Shown: in pieces, positions 10,222-26,108 of the stretch
Layout of the letters: every line of letters begins with the position of its first letter
Numbering within the stretch: position 1 is the stretch's first letter
Source of the DNA: Macrotrachela quadricornifera
Taxonomy: Eukaryota > Rotifera > Eurotatoria > Philodinida > Philodinidae
DNA: 64,000 nucleotides
Reading direction: 5' to 3'
NCBI GenBank assembly: GCA_022393335.1
Contig: JAJEKB010019387.1
Coordinates: forward strand, 1-64,000
Translations under genes and position numbers: made by a program
Notes under the pieces: generated by a model
Databases searched by the model: none
Seen by the model: only the letters and a program-made list of their open reading frames with translations
Told to the model about the DNA's origin: nothing

Positions 10222-12828
10222 TTAATCATTATTATTATTATTATTATTCTGGCTTTGTGGTGATGGAGATAATTTATTGGCATAATGTTCTAATCGTCGA
10301 CGACGGATTAGATCAGTATCATTTTCATCAATTGGATTGAATAAATCTAAAAAATAAATCGAATAATAATTGATTTTTAAATAAAAAAAATTTACTATTT
10401 GTTAAATTTGTAGTTTTTGATGGCGAAACAATTTGATCAAGATCAGTACTAAGACTATTCAATAGTCGACTACCATTTTCCATATTACTATTCAAAGAAA
10501 AGAAAATTTTTAATGAAAAAAAAAAGAATTTGATAATTTAAATAATAAACCTTTGTGTTGATACAATATTCATGTATTGTTGCATTTGTATCATTGATGC
10601 ATCTAATAAAGTTCTTACATTACGTAAACATTGAATACGTGCTTGAACATGAGCTAATTCTGTTCCTTCCATTGCTTGAATTGCTTCTTCTGACATACCA
10701 GTAAAATTAATTGGTGGCAATGGTGGTGGAGGAAAAGCTTAAAAAATAAGGATTATATCAAAATATTTTTCTCTTAGTTTTTTTGTTTCTTACCGAAAGG
10801 TGGCAATACCATAGGAAATGAACTAAATGGCATTTGTGAAAATGTTCCAATACCAATTGTATTAGTATTTGATGATGATGATTGAGCAGTTGTTGCATTG
10901 TTTGAATTTAGTGATGTGCTTGAAGCTGAATGAGGAATAGATGATGATGGTGGAATAACTCCAGTTGAAGATGTAGATGCTTGAGCTTGTGGTTGTGGAG
11001 CTGCAGCTGGTTGAGCATTGGGTGGTTGTGGTGGTGCTGCAGCTGGTCGAGGAGGTGCCGATCGTAACACAGTAGTACGACAAATAGGACCTAAAATATA
11101 AATATTTTATATTTAAAAAAAATTCTTATTTTGATAAATATACATGTCTGTTGTCGTTGAAACCATGAACGTAAACAATTTTTATGAAATATATGTTGAC
11201 AAGAAAGACGTTTAATACTTTGTTGTACTTGCATTTCTTCTCGACATATAATACATGTTGTATCAGCAACATTTGCAAGTTCATCAGCAGTTAAATCAGG
11301 ATACATTGTATTTAAATTATGAATAGCACGTCGTGATTCAAGTACATCATTACATGATTTACGGAATGCTCTAAAAATGAAATAGATAAATGAAATAAAT
11401 TATATAAAAAAAATATTTACCTCATTGCAAGAAACATTGGTCGTATAGCAAATAATGGAAATGTATGAATTTTCATCATAACTACTATAAATACCATATA
11501 GAGTGTAACACGAAAAAATCCAAGAATTAAATCCGAATAAAGCATAAATACGCCCTTATTTTCCCATTGTTCACCGGTGCGAATTTCAATTAAATGGAGT
11601 ATATATTTTATTCCAGTCGAAATAACAGAAACAAAAAGGATAGCATACTAAAAATCAATTTCAATAATACAAAAAATATATTATATCATTTCATTAACAA
11701 TCACAAATAAAAGCTTTTACTTTCATCTACTATATCTACTGAAAATTTATGTGTATATACTTCATTAATATTACAGATTAATGATAGCTTTTATATCTCT
11801 TGAAAAATATTGTTGATCGATGCTCATGAGTATAAAGAGGATTCAGAAGAAAATTAAAACAGAAAGGACCTGTCTGTATAAGATCAACTTTTTTGTCCCC
11901 GTTAGAGTTTTTAAAAATTCTAACTAGGATGGAAAAATTTGACCTTATACGGACAGGTTCTTTTACAGACGAATATTAATATATACAAATTTTTTATCAA
12001 ATCTAAAGTGTTGAAAAATGTAACAAGTTCTATTTTTTTTTTCATACCTCAAAACCGAAAACAATTTGAACAGAAGCTCCTTTTGCTATTGTGTGTGTAT
12101 AAGCCAATGAAATAAATACATTATCCACAAGAAATAAAATACTCAATAAACCTTCAAATAAATAAAAGAATATTTATGTTATTAAAAATTTAAATATTTC
12201 ATTTTACCAATAACTCGTGCATGAAATACAGGTCCAAGGATAGGACTTTGTTCCATCTAAATTAAAAATTTCTTTTCTTTTTTTTTTCCATCATAATTAA
12301 TACAACTAATTTAACTTACATAATCAACTCTATCTTCTAATAACCAATGAAAACATTTTAGAAAAAGTAAAATTGCAAATAAAGCCACAAATTGTGGACT
12401 GAAATCATCTCGAAATACAGTAAAAGCTAAACATGTTTCTGTTATTGAAAACCAAGCACGATCATAAAGATGCTATGAAGCAAAAAAGAATAATAATAAT
12501 AATATTAAATAAAAATGTTTAAATCTTCACAAACTTCAGTTTCAATAGCACGAAGTTGCCCAAGAAATATTCTTTGAACAAGTTTACCAAATAAAATCAC
12601 AAATACAAATGCTTGTATATAAAGAACCTAAAAATTATATAGATGAAAATTTCTTCAAATAAATTTAGTTTTTTATTTTACCGCAAGACTTGTACTCGAT
12701 TTAGTTAAATAGACAACTGATGGATAGAATTGTTTTTTTAAATAAAAAGCATTTGTTATAACAACAAATGTTAATAGAAAACTAAGTAATATTAAATATT
12801 CTGCTTTCATTAATACAACTTGTGGCAT
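10222..12828 (-). CDS. SYVN1: SYVN1/HRD1 ER-associated E3 ubiquitin ligase
   Basis: Eleven exons (minus): 12682-12828, 12535-12627, 12320-12472, 12208-12256, 12048-12151, 11421-11647, 11144-11370, 10794-11090, 10551-10737, 10396-10487 and 10222-10346, giving 566 aa. The N-terminus (FYLKKQFYPSVVYLTKSS, then VLYIQAF) matches the multi-spanning membrane part of synoviolin. A RING-H2 finger at about residues 297-337 has C-IICREEM, QHIFHKNCLRSWFQRQQ and CPICR, with all eight ligands present. The Cys of the seventh ligand is split by an intron. After the RING comes a Pro/Ala/Gln/Ser-rich region and then the conserved helical segment ALEGTELAH-like (MEGTELAHVQARIQCLRN). In other animals this is the core ligase and retrotranslocation channel of ERAD, working with SEL1L. 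Intron 5 (11648-12047) carries a small hairpin element. The gene diverges from HECTD2. Confidence 0.94.
11864..11964. mobile_element. Short hairpin MITE-like element in SYVN1 intron
   Basis: The arms GGACCTGTCTGTATAAGATC and, in reverse complement from the right, GAACCTGTCCGTATAAGGTC match closely. An inner inverted repeat (GTTAGAGTTTTT and AAAAATTCTAAC) makes almost the whole 101-bp segment one hairpin. The five bases ACAGA occur immediately on each side (11859-11863 and 11965-11969), a candidate target-site duplication. No coding capacity. Confidence 0.7.
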
Positions 12829-13062
12829 ATTGTTTTTATGGAAAAAGAAATGATACCTATCTATTTTAAATCAAAATCGACACGTGTATTAAAGAAAGAA
12901 TAGACAAATAAAACAAAAATAAGACAGTCAATCATGTATTTTTATTATTGGTTATATATATTAACCAATGAAATAATACTAAGTTGAGTAAGTTAAGGAT
13001 GTGTATGAGTCAATCAAGAAATTAATCGTCATTATTACAAAAAAAAATAAATAAATTTCAAA
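12829..13062. promoter_or_regulatory. Bidirectional promoter region SYVN1 / HECTD2
   Basis: 234 bp separate the start codons of the divergent SYVN1 (-) and HECTD2 (+) genes, so both promoters must lie here or within the transcribed 5' ends. No splice acceptor lies directly before either ATG, unlike several downstream genes in the window. Specific factor sites were not recognised. Confidence 0.5.
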
Positions 13063-17881
<4,819 letters not shown>

Positions 17882-17992
17882 TAAAAGAAAAAACCTTTTT
17901 TTTTTCATTTAATTGTGAAATAAATTTACTCATTCCATTTCTTAAAAATAAATAAATAATAATATATATATATATATATTTATTCAATTATT

Positions 17993-18008
17993 TTATTTAA
18001 TCTTCTAG
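17993..18008 (+). promoter_or_regulatory. Unpaired splice acceptor before DNAJC17
   Basis: A pyrimidine-rich acceptor (tttaatcttctag) ends 6 nt before the DNAJC17 ATG, only 127 bp after the HECTD2 stop. There is no obvious matching donor in the short spacer. It is read as a spliced-leader trans-splicing site or the end of a 5'-UTR intron. Confidence 0.5.
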
Positions 18009-18014
18009 ATAAAT

Positions 18015-18833
18015 ATGACCGATATAACTCAATTAGATCTTTATGAATTATTCGATATTAATGATACATGTTCAACAAAAGAAATAACAACAGCATTTAG
18101 AAAAAAAGCATTAAAATGTCATCCAGATAAATATCCAGATGATAATGAAAAAAAAGAACTTTTTTTACTTATAAAAAGAGCATTAGAATTATTGACAGAT
18201 AAACAAGCTCGACAAGCTTATGATGCATGTCGACAACAAAAAAAACTTCACCAAGAACGTTTATCAAAAATGGATGTTCAACGAAAAAAATTTAAAGAAG
18301 ATCTTGAACGTAGTGAACAAAAAGCATCAAAACCAATGAATTCAACAGTAAATAAATTTGATACAGAAAAATTACGTACTGAAATTGAACGTTTAAGACG
18401 TGAAGGAAGTCGTTTAGTTGATGAAGAACTTGAAAAACTTCATACTATTGTTGAACAAGATAAACAAAAAAATTCTTTAAATCATGTAAATATAGTTATT
18501 AAATTTATTCCAAATACTCAACCATATACAGATGATGAACTTCGACAAATTTTTCAAAAATATGGAAATATTTCAACAATTGTTAATCTTAATTCTGAAC
18601 GTGCATTAATTGAATTTAATGATGATCATATATCAAAATTTATTGAAAATGAAAAAGGTTTTGATGGACGTACATTTGCTTCAGTTAAATTTAAAAAACA
18701 AAAAAATACACCATTATCATCATCATCAACAACAAAAAGACAATATGATACTGTGGATTTAACAAAGCCTGATTTTGAAGATTATGAAGCTATGATATTT
18801 AAAAAAATGGCTCAACAAACAACGAATTCTTAA
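18015..18833 (+). CDS. DNAJC17: DNAJC17: J-domain and RRM protein
   Basis: Single uninterrupted reading frame of 272 aa. The J domain is at residues about 5-75 (LDLYELFDI, then KALKCHPDKYPDD with the HPD tripeptide). It is followed by a charged coiled-coil stretch at about 80-150 (QRKKFKEDLERSEQ, EIERLRREGSR) and a C-terminal RRM-like fold at about 155-225 (VIKFIPN, LRQIFQKYGNISTIVNL, ALIEF). This order and size match DNAJC17, a nuclear HSP40 linked to the spliceosome (Cwf23-related) in other eukaryotes. The lack of introns contrasts with its neighbours. It sits 133 bp downstream of HECTD2 in the same orientation with a splice acceptor just before the ATG, suggesting co-transcription. Confidence 0.93.
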   Translation: MTDITQLDLYELFDINDTCSTKEITTAFRKKALKCHPDKYPDDNEKKELFLLIKRALELLTDKQARQAYDACRQQKKLHQERLSKMDVQRKKFKEDLERSEQKASKPMNSTVNKFDTEKLRTEIERLRREGSRLVDEELEKLHTIVEQDKQKNSLNHVNIVIKFIPNTQPYTDDELRQIFQKYGNISTIVNLNSERALIEFNDDHISKFIENEKGFDGRTFASVKFKKQKNTPLSSSSTTKRQYDTVDLTKPDFEDYEAMIFKKMAQQTTNS

Positions 18834-20104
18834 ATTTGAAGTTGTTTTTTTGTTGTTGTAAAAAAAGAAAATTTAATAAAACTGGATCTATTTTTTCAAC
18901 TAGAATTCGTTTGCAGTTTTGAGTTCGATATTTCAATGACATTTCATCCTTTATCCTATTTATGTGTCATACGTAAAATAAAATCATGACAGATTAAAAA
19001 ACATTATGTGGGTTATTTATCAGGAAAAAAATTTTTCGTTATTTTATTTACTCTATGTGCCACTAGACTGAATACAAAAAAAACACGTACAAGAAAAAAT
19101 ATGAATTTTTACTTGCGCGTATTGTTACTTCCAACATCCATTAACATTTACACCTTTTACTTTCTTTTTTTTCTAATTCATCTTGGCATATACGCACAAT
19201 ATGTGCTCTTATTCTTGACTAGACCATAGAAGAAAAAAAGAAACGAGTAAAAAAAAAAAGGAAAAAAAATCTGGCGAGTTCCGTCTGATAACGTAAGTTT
19301 TTTCTTTCTTGCTTTAAGTGTGTGTGTTGTGTCTGTCAAATAAAAATAACAACAAACTTCTGGCTTCTATTCATGCTCGTTTATACGAATATATTGTCAC
19401 AATTAATGCGGCAATCTCAATGTGTATATTTATACGACTAAATTAGAAATCTACTAAACAGGTAGGAAAAAGTTACCGTAGTCAAATAACAATAAAATGT
19501 ACACGACCTTAATTACTAAAAATAAAAAAAAAGTCATGCTTTTTGCACATTTTATTACATTATCTAGCAAATGGAATATATGAATTCATTGTAAAAATGA
19601 AAAAACAACGAGAATGACGATAGAGTTCATTGATTTATCTCTTTTGCGTGCCTAATATACATATAACACACAGTAGGAGTAGAAATAGGATTAAGACAAT
19701 GAAGACAACATTATTATTGTCTCTCTTGACAAAAACAGATGTGGCAGTCTTCCATATCATCATCATCTTCATCGGTCGTCGACATGGACGTGAGTTGGGT
19801 TGGTGACATAGCAGACATCATGCTGTAATAGAGAAGAAATGAGAGAGAAAAAAATAACTGTCATATTCGATGAAGATGTTCACACTGTTGACGAGTAGAA
19901 TACTAGCATAGTACAACTAAAGAGATGGAGAGAGAGAGAGAGGGAGAGGGAGAGGGAGAGAGAAAAAAAGAAAGCATGAGACGACAACATAGTTTCCGAT
20001 AATTTTTCATCGTTTTTTTTTCTCTTTTTTTTCTCATATAATCAAACAAAATGTTCGTATGTATTCCACATATATTTTAGCCTCTTTTCTTCATTAATGA
20101 AAGA
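18834..20104. other. Intergenic region with purine-rich simple repeat
   Basis: About 1.3 kb between DNAJC17 and the diacylglycerol kinase gene. No credible gene is seen. A GA/GGGA purine tract occupies about 19921-19973. A splice acceptor (catatattttag, near 20081) about 25 bp before the kinase ATG suggests a 5'-UTR intron or trans-splicing. Confidence 0.4.
19921..19973 (+). repeat. (GA)n/(GGGAGA)n purine tract
   Basis: A run of almost pure A and G built from GA and GGGAGA units, upstream of the diacylglycerol kinase gene. Such tracts can act as GAGA-type promoter elements or form triplex DNA; here the role is unknown. Confidence 0.85.
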
Positions 20105-20476
20105 ATGTCAGAATCTACAACACCACCTATATCTCGTTCACCACATAAACCTCTTGAATATACATCATGTATTGATACAACTTTATCATCATCAACAACA
20201 ATATCAACATGTGGAAATATAAATGCTCATTCAAGTTTTGATTTTATTAGTCAACCACGTGATTGTGATACTCTAGTAACTAAAAATCATCGAATACTTG
20301 AACGTGATTTACGTCGATTAGATCTTGATTCAAATAAATATACGATTGATATAAATAAGAAAAAATTAGATCATACAGAATCAATTTCATTACCAACAAC
20401 ACCATTCGAGCAGACATCTTCATCATTTAATCATAAATGCTATCCATTATTTACAGTAGAAACACATAAAAATAAC

Positions 20477-20517
<41 letters not shown>

Positions 20518-23102
20518 TGATGATAATAATAATGACGATAAACAATATTTTGGTTTAACTTCATCAACAGATTATATGATTACCGCACCTGAACGAATAG
20601 CAGATGATTCAATGTCAAATTCTAAAAGGTAAGAAAATAGAGAAAAAAACGAATAATAATAATCATATTTATAATGATAATATTCATTGACTGACAAATA
20701 AAAGCATATAGCAAAAATATTTGTCTGACATGTTATTGACTTGTCTTATTCCGAACATATTTACGATGTATATGTATTTGAAGTAAATAAAAAAAAATTG
20801 ATTGTCAACTTCTAAGAACTAAACTAACTAACAGTTGTTATGATGAGAAGAATAGATAAGAATAAATTGACAGATCAATTAATAATATTGAATTTCTGAT
20901 GTAAAAACAATATTTGTCAAAATAAAAAAAAACAGGACAGAATCTGTATTGATTAATTTACAAGTATTTATTCATATCAGATTAAGTTTTTAATAAATCA
21001 AATTTTCAAAATTTTGAATATTATATTTCTAGTACATTACAATCGATTTCATCTTCTTCCTCATCATCATCATCAATAGAATCAAACATTCCAATAACAT
21101 ATGGTGTTGATTGGACTGATCAAGCACGTCCAATATCACATTGTTGGTTTCCATATACTCCAACTGATCCTTCTTCATCTCCAGCATGTTCTTTTTTTTC
21201 TTGTAAAAATCCTAAACCAACACTTCTATTATCACTTGTTCAATGTGAAATATGTTTAACTGTTGTACATACTCATCATTTTTCAAATTTACGAACAACA
21301 ACACTAACAAATATAACAAATTATATGCCAGCATGTCGTCCATCATTTTCTGATAATAATGAAAATGGCGAACAAAATAAATTTGATCGACATTATTGGT
21401 TTAATATATCAATACTTTCTAAACCTTGTGCTTTTTGTAAAAGAAAATCAGCATCAAGTTCTCTATTTGGTAATGCTCGACCATCAACAATGCCAACATT
21501 AGATATGATGTCTAAAGGTATGATGAATAATAAAAGTCCAATACCTGGTAGTCCAAAATTATCTCAAATAGCAAATTGTCTTCAATGTTTATGGTGTTCA
21601 CGTAGTTATCATAAACGATGTTGGGAACAAGTATTTCATCAAGATGATAAAAATAAATGTGACTATGGAATATTTCGGTACAATAAATAAAGATAAATTT
21701 TTTATAGAATTGTTAATATTTTTATTTTAGAAATATAATTGTTCGACCACAATGGATACATCGATTACCCGATTCTCCATCACATTTTCGTGCTAAATAT
21801 TCATCTAATAATGAAAATGATACAATCTATACACCATTACTTTTATTTATAAATAAACGTTCTGGTGGTCAAAGTGGCGAAAAAATTTATCGTAAATTAT
21901 TACGTCTATTAAATCCTCGTCAAGTATTTTTACTTGAAAATGATCAAACTATAATTAGTGCATTAGATATTTATTCATCATTATCAAATATTCGTATATG
22001 TGTATTTGGTGGTGATGGTACTGTTGGGTGGGTATTAGGTCGTTTAGCTGAAATATATCCATCATTAAATAATCCACCTGTATGTATATGTCCATTAGGT
22101 ACAGGTAATGATTTATCTCGAGTATTATCATGGGGTGAACAATATGATCCAAAACGTTTATTACCAACATTAATACAAATACCTCAAGCACAAGTTATAG
22201 CACTTGATCGTTGGCAAATAACAATTGAACAAATAGAAATATCAAATACAAATTTAAATGTCAATAGTGGAAAATTATTTTTACCTTTATTAAATCATCC
22301 AAAATTTATTCGAGATACAAAACGTCCATCATATCAAAATCATCGTACATTACCAAATACACGTTTTATAAATTATATGAGTTTTGGTTTAGATGCAGCT
22401 ATAGCATTAGAATTTCATGATAGACGATCACGTGATCCAACAAAATTTTCTTCACCATTAAAAAATAAATTAATGTATTTAAATGAAAGTCGAAAATATT
22501 TAAATGATTTTGCACGTTCAAAAATGTGGAATTTAAGTTCATATATACGTTTAATATGTGATGGTGAAGATTTAACAGATTCAATTAAAAATTGTCATAC
22601 ATTACTTGTTTTAAATATTCCTGGTTATGCATCAGGTACTAATCCATGGGGAAAAACATCAAATAATTCATCATCATCACCAACTATAACAATACAAAAA
22701 GATTCTGATTCATTCGAACAAATTTCAACAAGTTCTATTGAATTAATGGATATACCAGCTAATACACATGAAGTCTATGAATTAATTACATTAAATGATT
22801 GTTCAAATGATCAAAATAGTCCATCATCAATAACAACAATGAATAATTCAACTGGCCGTTTTGAACGACAAGATTTTGGTGATAAAAAAATTGAAGTTGT
22901 AGGTTTAAGTACAACACATATGGCTACAATACATATAGGTTTTCGTGGTATACGTATTGCACAATGTAGTCAATTACGTATTGAATTATGTTGTCCTATG
23001 ACAGCACAAATGGATGGTGAACCATTCTATTTACCAGAATCTGTTGCTGTAAATATTACACATGCTGGTCAAGTATTAGTATTAAGAAATGAAAACAGAT
23101 GA
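20105..23102 (+). CDS. Diacylglycerol kinase (theta/epsilon-like)
   Basis: Three exons, 20105-20628, 21033-21677 and 21731-23102, giving 846 aa. The N-terminal 220 residues are low-complexity and include a long Asn run (AAT/AAC repeats, about 20467-20515). Two C1-like zinc-finger regions follow: one around CSFFSCKN and CEICLTVVHTHHF, one around KPCAFCKRKS, CLQCLWCSRSYHKRCW. The catalytic domain has CVFGGDGTVGWVLGRL (nucleotide-binding GGDGT) and CPLGTGNDLSRVLSWG. The accessory domain has FGLDAAIALEFHDRR, EVVGL and GIRIAQCSQLRIEL ending QMDGEPFYLPE. The enzyme converts diacylglycerol to phosphatidic acid at membranes, ending C1-mediated signalling. No EF-hand or ankyrin repeats are visible, arguing against type I and type IV. 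The accessory-domain wording resembles DGK theta most; the isoform is uncertain. Confidence 0.9.
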
Positions 23103-24486
23103 AAAGAAAAACGAATTTTTATACATTCTCATTTGTTCATAAAAAACAAAAAACAGTGAGACTTATGCAAATTTGTGGCTAAGCTCACATAATAACAAAC
23201 TCTATATATATATATTTCCATAATTAATATTAATATGAATTATAATTTTTTATTTTATATAAACATAATTATGAACTAAAAAACTAGATAGACCAATTAG
23301 TCTAACAGATGATTATTGTCATGAAAATTTTCTCAAAACTAGAACAATTATGTAAATGAAAATTAAAAATTAATGAGAAATATTGTTCACTTAAATATGA
23401 TTAAGGTAAAGTCATGATAATATAGATAGCTTACATATAAAGATTTAAAAGTTATTAGCTACTTTTAATATTTTACTTTTTAATTGAATGTATGATAAAG
23501 AAAATTCTATAACGTACAAAATGAATTTGACTCTAAATAACAGAATATATTTTTGAATTTGAATGAAAATAAATGATCAAGATATATTTCAATTTTTTAA
23601 TATTTCTATAAATGAAATATTATCAAAAGATAAAAAGAACTTGTTTTTTTAAGTTATATTCTCACATTAATTCTCTTATTTGAAAGAAACATAAATAATT
23701 AAAGGTGCAATGTGAATAATAAATAATAAATAGAATAAATCTTTTTTTTTTCTCTTAAACTATATCAAATAGAAATTTTTAATATTTTATTTATTACTAT
23801 TTAATTATATAAAATATCTGAAAGTAGTATATTAATATATTAATAAATAGATTATTATTCATTTTTAGATTTTGAATTAAAATAATGTATAGAATAAAAA
23901 AAAAAAAGTGTTTCTTAATATATTGAAATATTTAAGGTATGATTCATATTCTGAGAAATGTCTTCGTCATTTTCAAATATTAATTTCTTGTTATTTACAT
24001 TCGAATTGTTTTATTTTTATTTTTTGTTAAATCTCTATATTTTATTAGATTTTTTATTATTTGATTATTTCTATTGAAAATCAATTTAATCATATCTGAA
24101 TAACATTCAGCTGACATTCTACGTATATTTTCTCATCATATATTGACCTATAATGTCATAAAAATATGAATGGAACAATTTAAACTGAGTCAACGCATGT
24201 ATACTTTCAAATATTTAACGCAATGTATCACTGTTTACTAACAGTCATTGTTAGATGAGTAATCGTAATTACATACTAGGTTAGTAATAGAAGAACTTCC
24301 TAGTAGTCATAATCAATGAATATTTCTTTTGAATAAATTATAGTTACTTCTGTTTAAAGTGGACTGATTTTAACTGAATTTAAATGAATAAAAATCGAAA
24401 CAATAATTTAACAGAAAAAAAAAATGAAAAGAAATATTCACAACATTCAGAGTGTTAAAAAAAAAAGCAAATAGTTTTTTAAATAC
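23103..24486. other. Intergenic region, convergent gene ends
   Basis: About 1.4 kb of very AT-rich DNA between the 3' ends of the diacylglycerol kinase (+) and the MAP-kinase phosphatase (-). No gene, repeat array or RNA recognised. Confidence 0.4.
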
Positions 24487-26108
24487 TTATTTTTGTTCTC
24501 TTAAATTTTTTTCATATTGAAGTAATTGTCCCATAAAATTTAAATTTGGTGAAACAATCGAACGTTTTGTCTTAACAAATTCATAAGCATCATTCATGTT
24601 CATATGTGCATAACGCATTAAAAAACTAATGACTATAGCCGGTGATCGACTTATTCCAGCAACACAATGAACAAGAACTTTTTCATTATTTTTTATTGCA
24701 TTATTTATAAATGTATAAGCTGGATCAAAATAATCTAATAAATTTTGTTTTTGTGTATCATCAGCTGGTATATGATAATAATGAAATTGATTCGAATGAT
24801 ATAAAGGTATATGAGATGTTACATTGACAATATGTCGAATTTGTTCAGAAGATAATTCTTCAAGATTTTTAGCATTTGATTCACTACCAATAAATATACC
24901 ATTTATAATATGTGTCATAGGATAATTTTGAAGAACTAAATCTGGTGAAATAGGAGTTGATTGTGATGATAAATCATCTACTGATGATGAATTTGATTGA
25001 AGAGATTCACATAAATTTGGATAAAGTTTTAAAAAATAATCAAAAGAATCTTTAAGAATAAATATTAAAGGATATTTTGTTGTAATACAACGTTGAATTT
25101 CTTCATACGCACATTTTAATCCTGCTGATAATTCATTATGATTATCGGTATTATCATCATAAAGAATAATTAAATCACATTCATTTAATTGTTTTATATC
25201 AATTGTTAAATGTTTTTTTAGATTATTTTTCAATCGTTTACGTGAAATTTTATCAGAAACACGAAGTAAATTAGAATTATGAATATGATTTTCACTATGA
25301 CGAAATGGTGAACCACAATCAAAGATAATTGTTTGAAAATTTCCATTTAATTTATCAGCTAATTCAGATGAATCAATAAAACTAATGGATGATGATGATG
25401 ATGCTGCTGCTGATGATGACACTGTTGGAAGTGATGGAGATATTGTTTGAGGTATAACAGGAACAGATAGATTTGTTGATGCAAAGCTTAAAGTTTGTGG
25501 TCGTAGACGTTTAGCTGGTGGACATGTAAATGTAGGTAATGAAGTGAACTTAAGTGGTGACAGAGTTTCATCATCATTTGAAGGAAAAGAATCAGGTGAT
25601 GTTGCTGGATAACTAAAACATGTTCGAAAATGTGGAACTCGACGATTGTTTGTTGGGTCTGTTAAAAACAACATTTGTGGTTGAGTTGTTGTTGTTGTTG
25701 TTGTTGTTAAAACTACATAGAAAGAAAATGATGAGATTATTGGAATTTTAAAAAAATATAGTTTAAATCAAGAGCATTATATACATTAAATTTTTTTATG
25801 AATATTTGTTTCATACTTTCATTATTATTTGATGAAACAGCTTGGACCGAACAGCTGGTGTCAATAATTGATCTTGTCAATTCGTTTTCAGTATTATATG
25901 TATTACTTCGAAAAAATTGTCTTTTTTTTGTCAATTCATGATTTCTGAATAATGTTGTTGAATCCATCTGAGTAGGATTGACATGATAACCAAATAGACA
26001 TTGTTCATTGGTTACTTCAAATGAAGATAATTGTGTTTGTTTCATTGAATCTGTTGTTTGATAATAAACTGGTGTTAATATTACATCTTCAACTGCGCAT
26101 GCAGCCAT
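24487..26108 (-). CDS. Dual-specificity MAP-kinase phosphatase (DUSP8/16/10-like)
   Basis: Two exons (minus): 25817-26108 and 24487-25712, giving 505 aa. The donor used (A|GTATGA at 25815-25816) is the one whose phase fits the downstream frame. An N-terminal Ser/Thr/Pro-rich region with a poly-Thr run (CAA repeat on the plus strand) leads to a rhodanese/CDC25-homology MAPK-binding domain at about residues 200-340 (TIIFDCGSPFRHSENHI, DLIILYDD). The catalytic DSP domain is at about 355-500: THIINGIFIGSESNAKNLEE, general-acid Asp in HIPADDTQ, P-loop VHCVAGISRSPAIV with the nucleophilic Cys, and NLNFMGQLLQYEKNL. The last motif favours the DUSP8/16 group. It dephosphorylates JNK/p38-type MAP kinases in other animals. 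A strong acceptor (gatttcttag) ends 6 nt before the ATG. Confidence 0.88.

Noticed and set aside
19008..19229. 73-codon plus-strand open frame rich in Phe/Leu
   Set aside because: Low-complexity hydrophobic translation of T-rich DNA with no neighbouring exons.
25713..25816. Alternative phosphatase exon-1 donor at AAT|GTATAT (about 25785)
   Set aside because: It would leave phase 0, which does not fit the two leading bases of exon 2; the A|GTATGA donor does.
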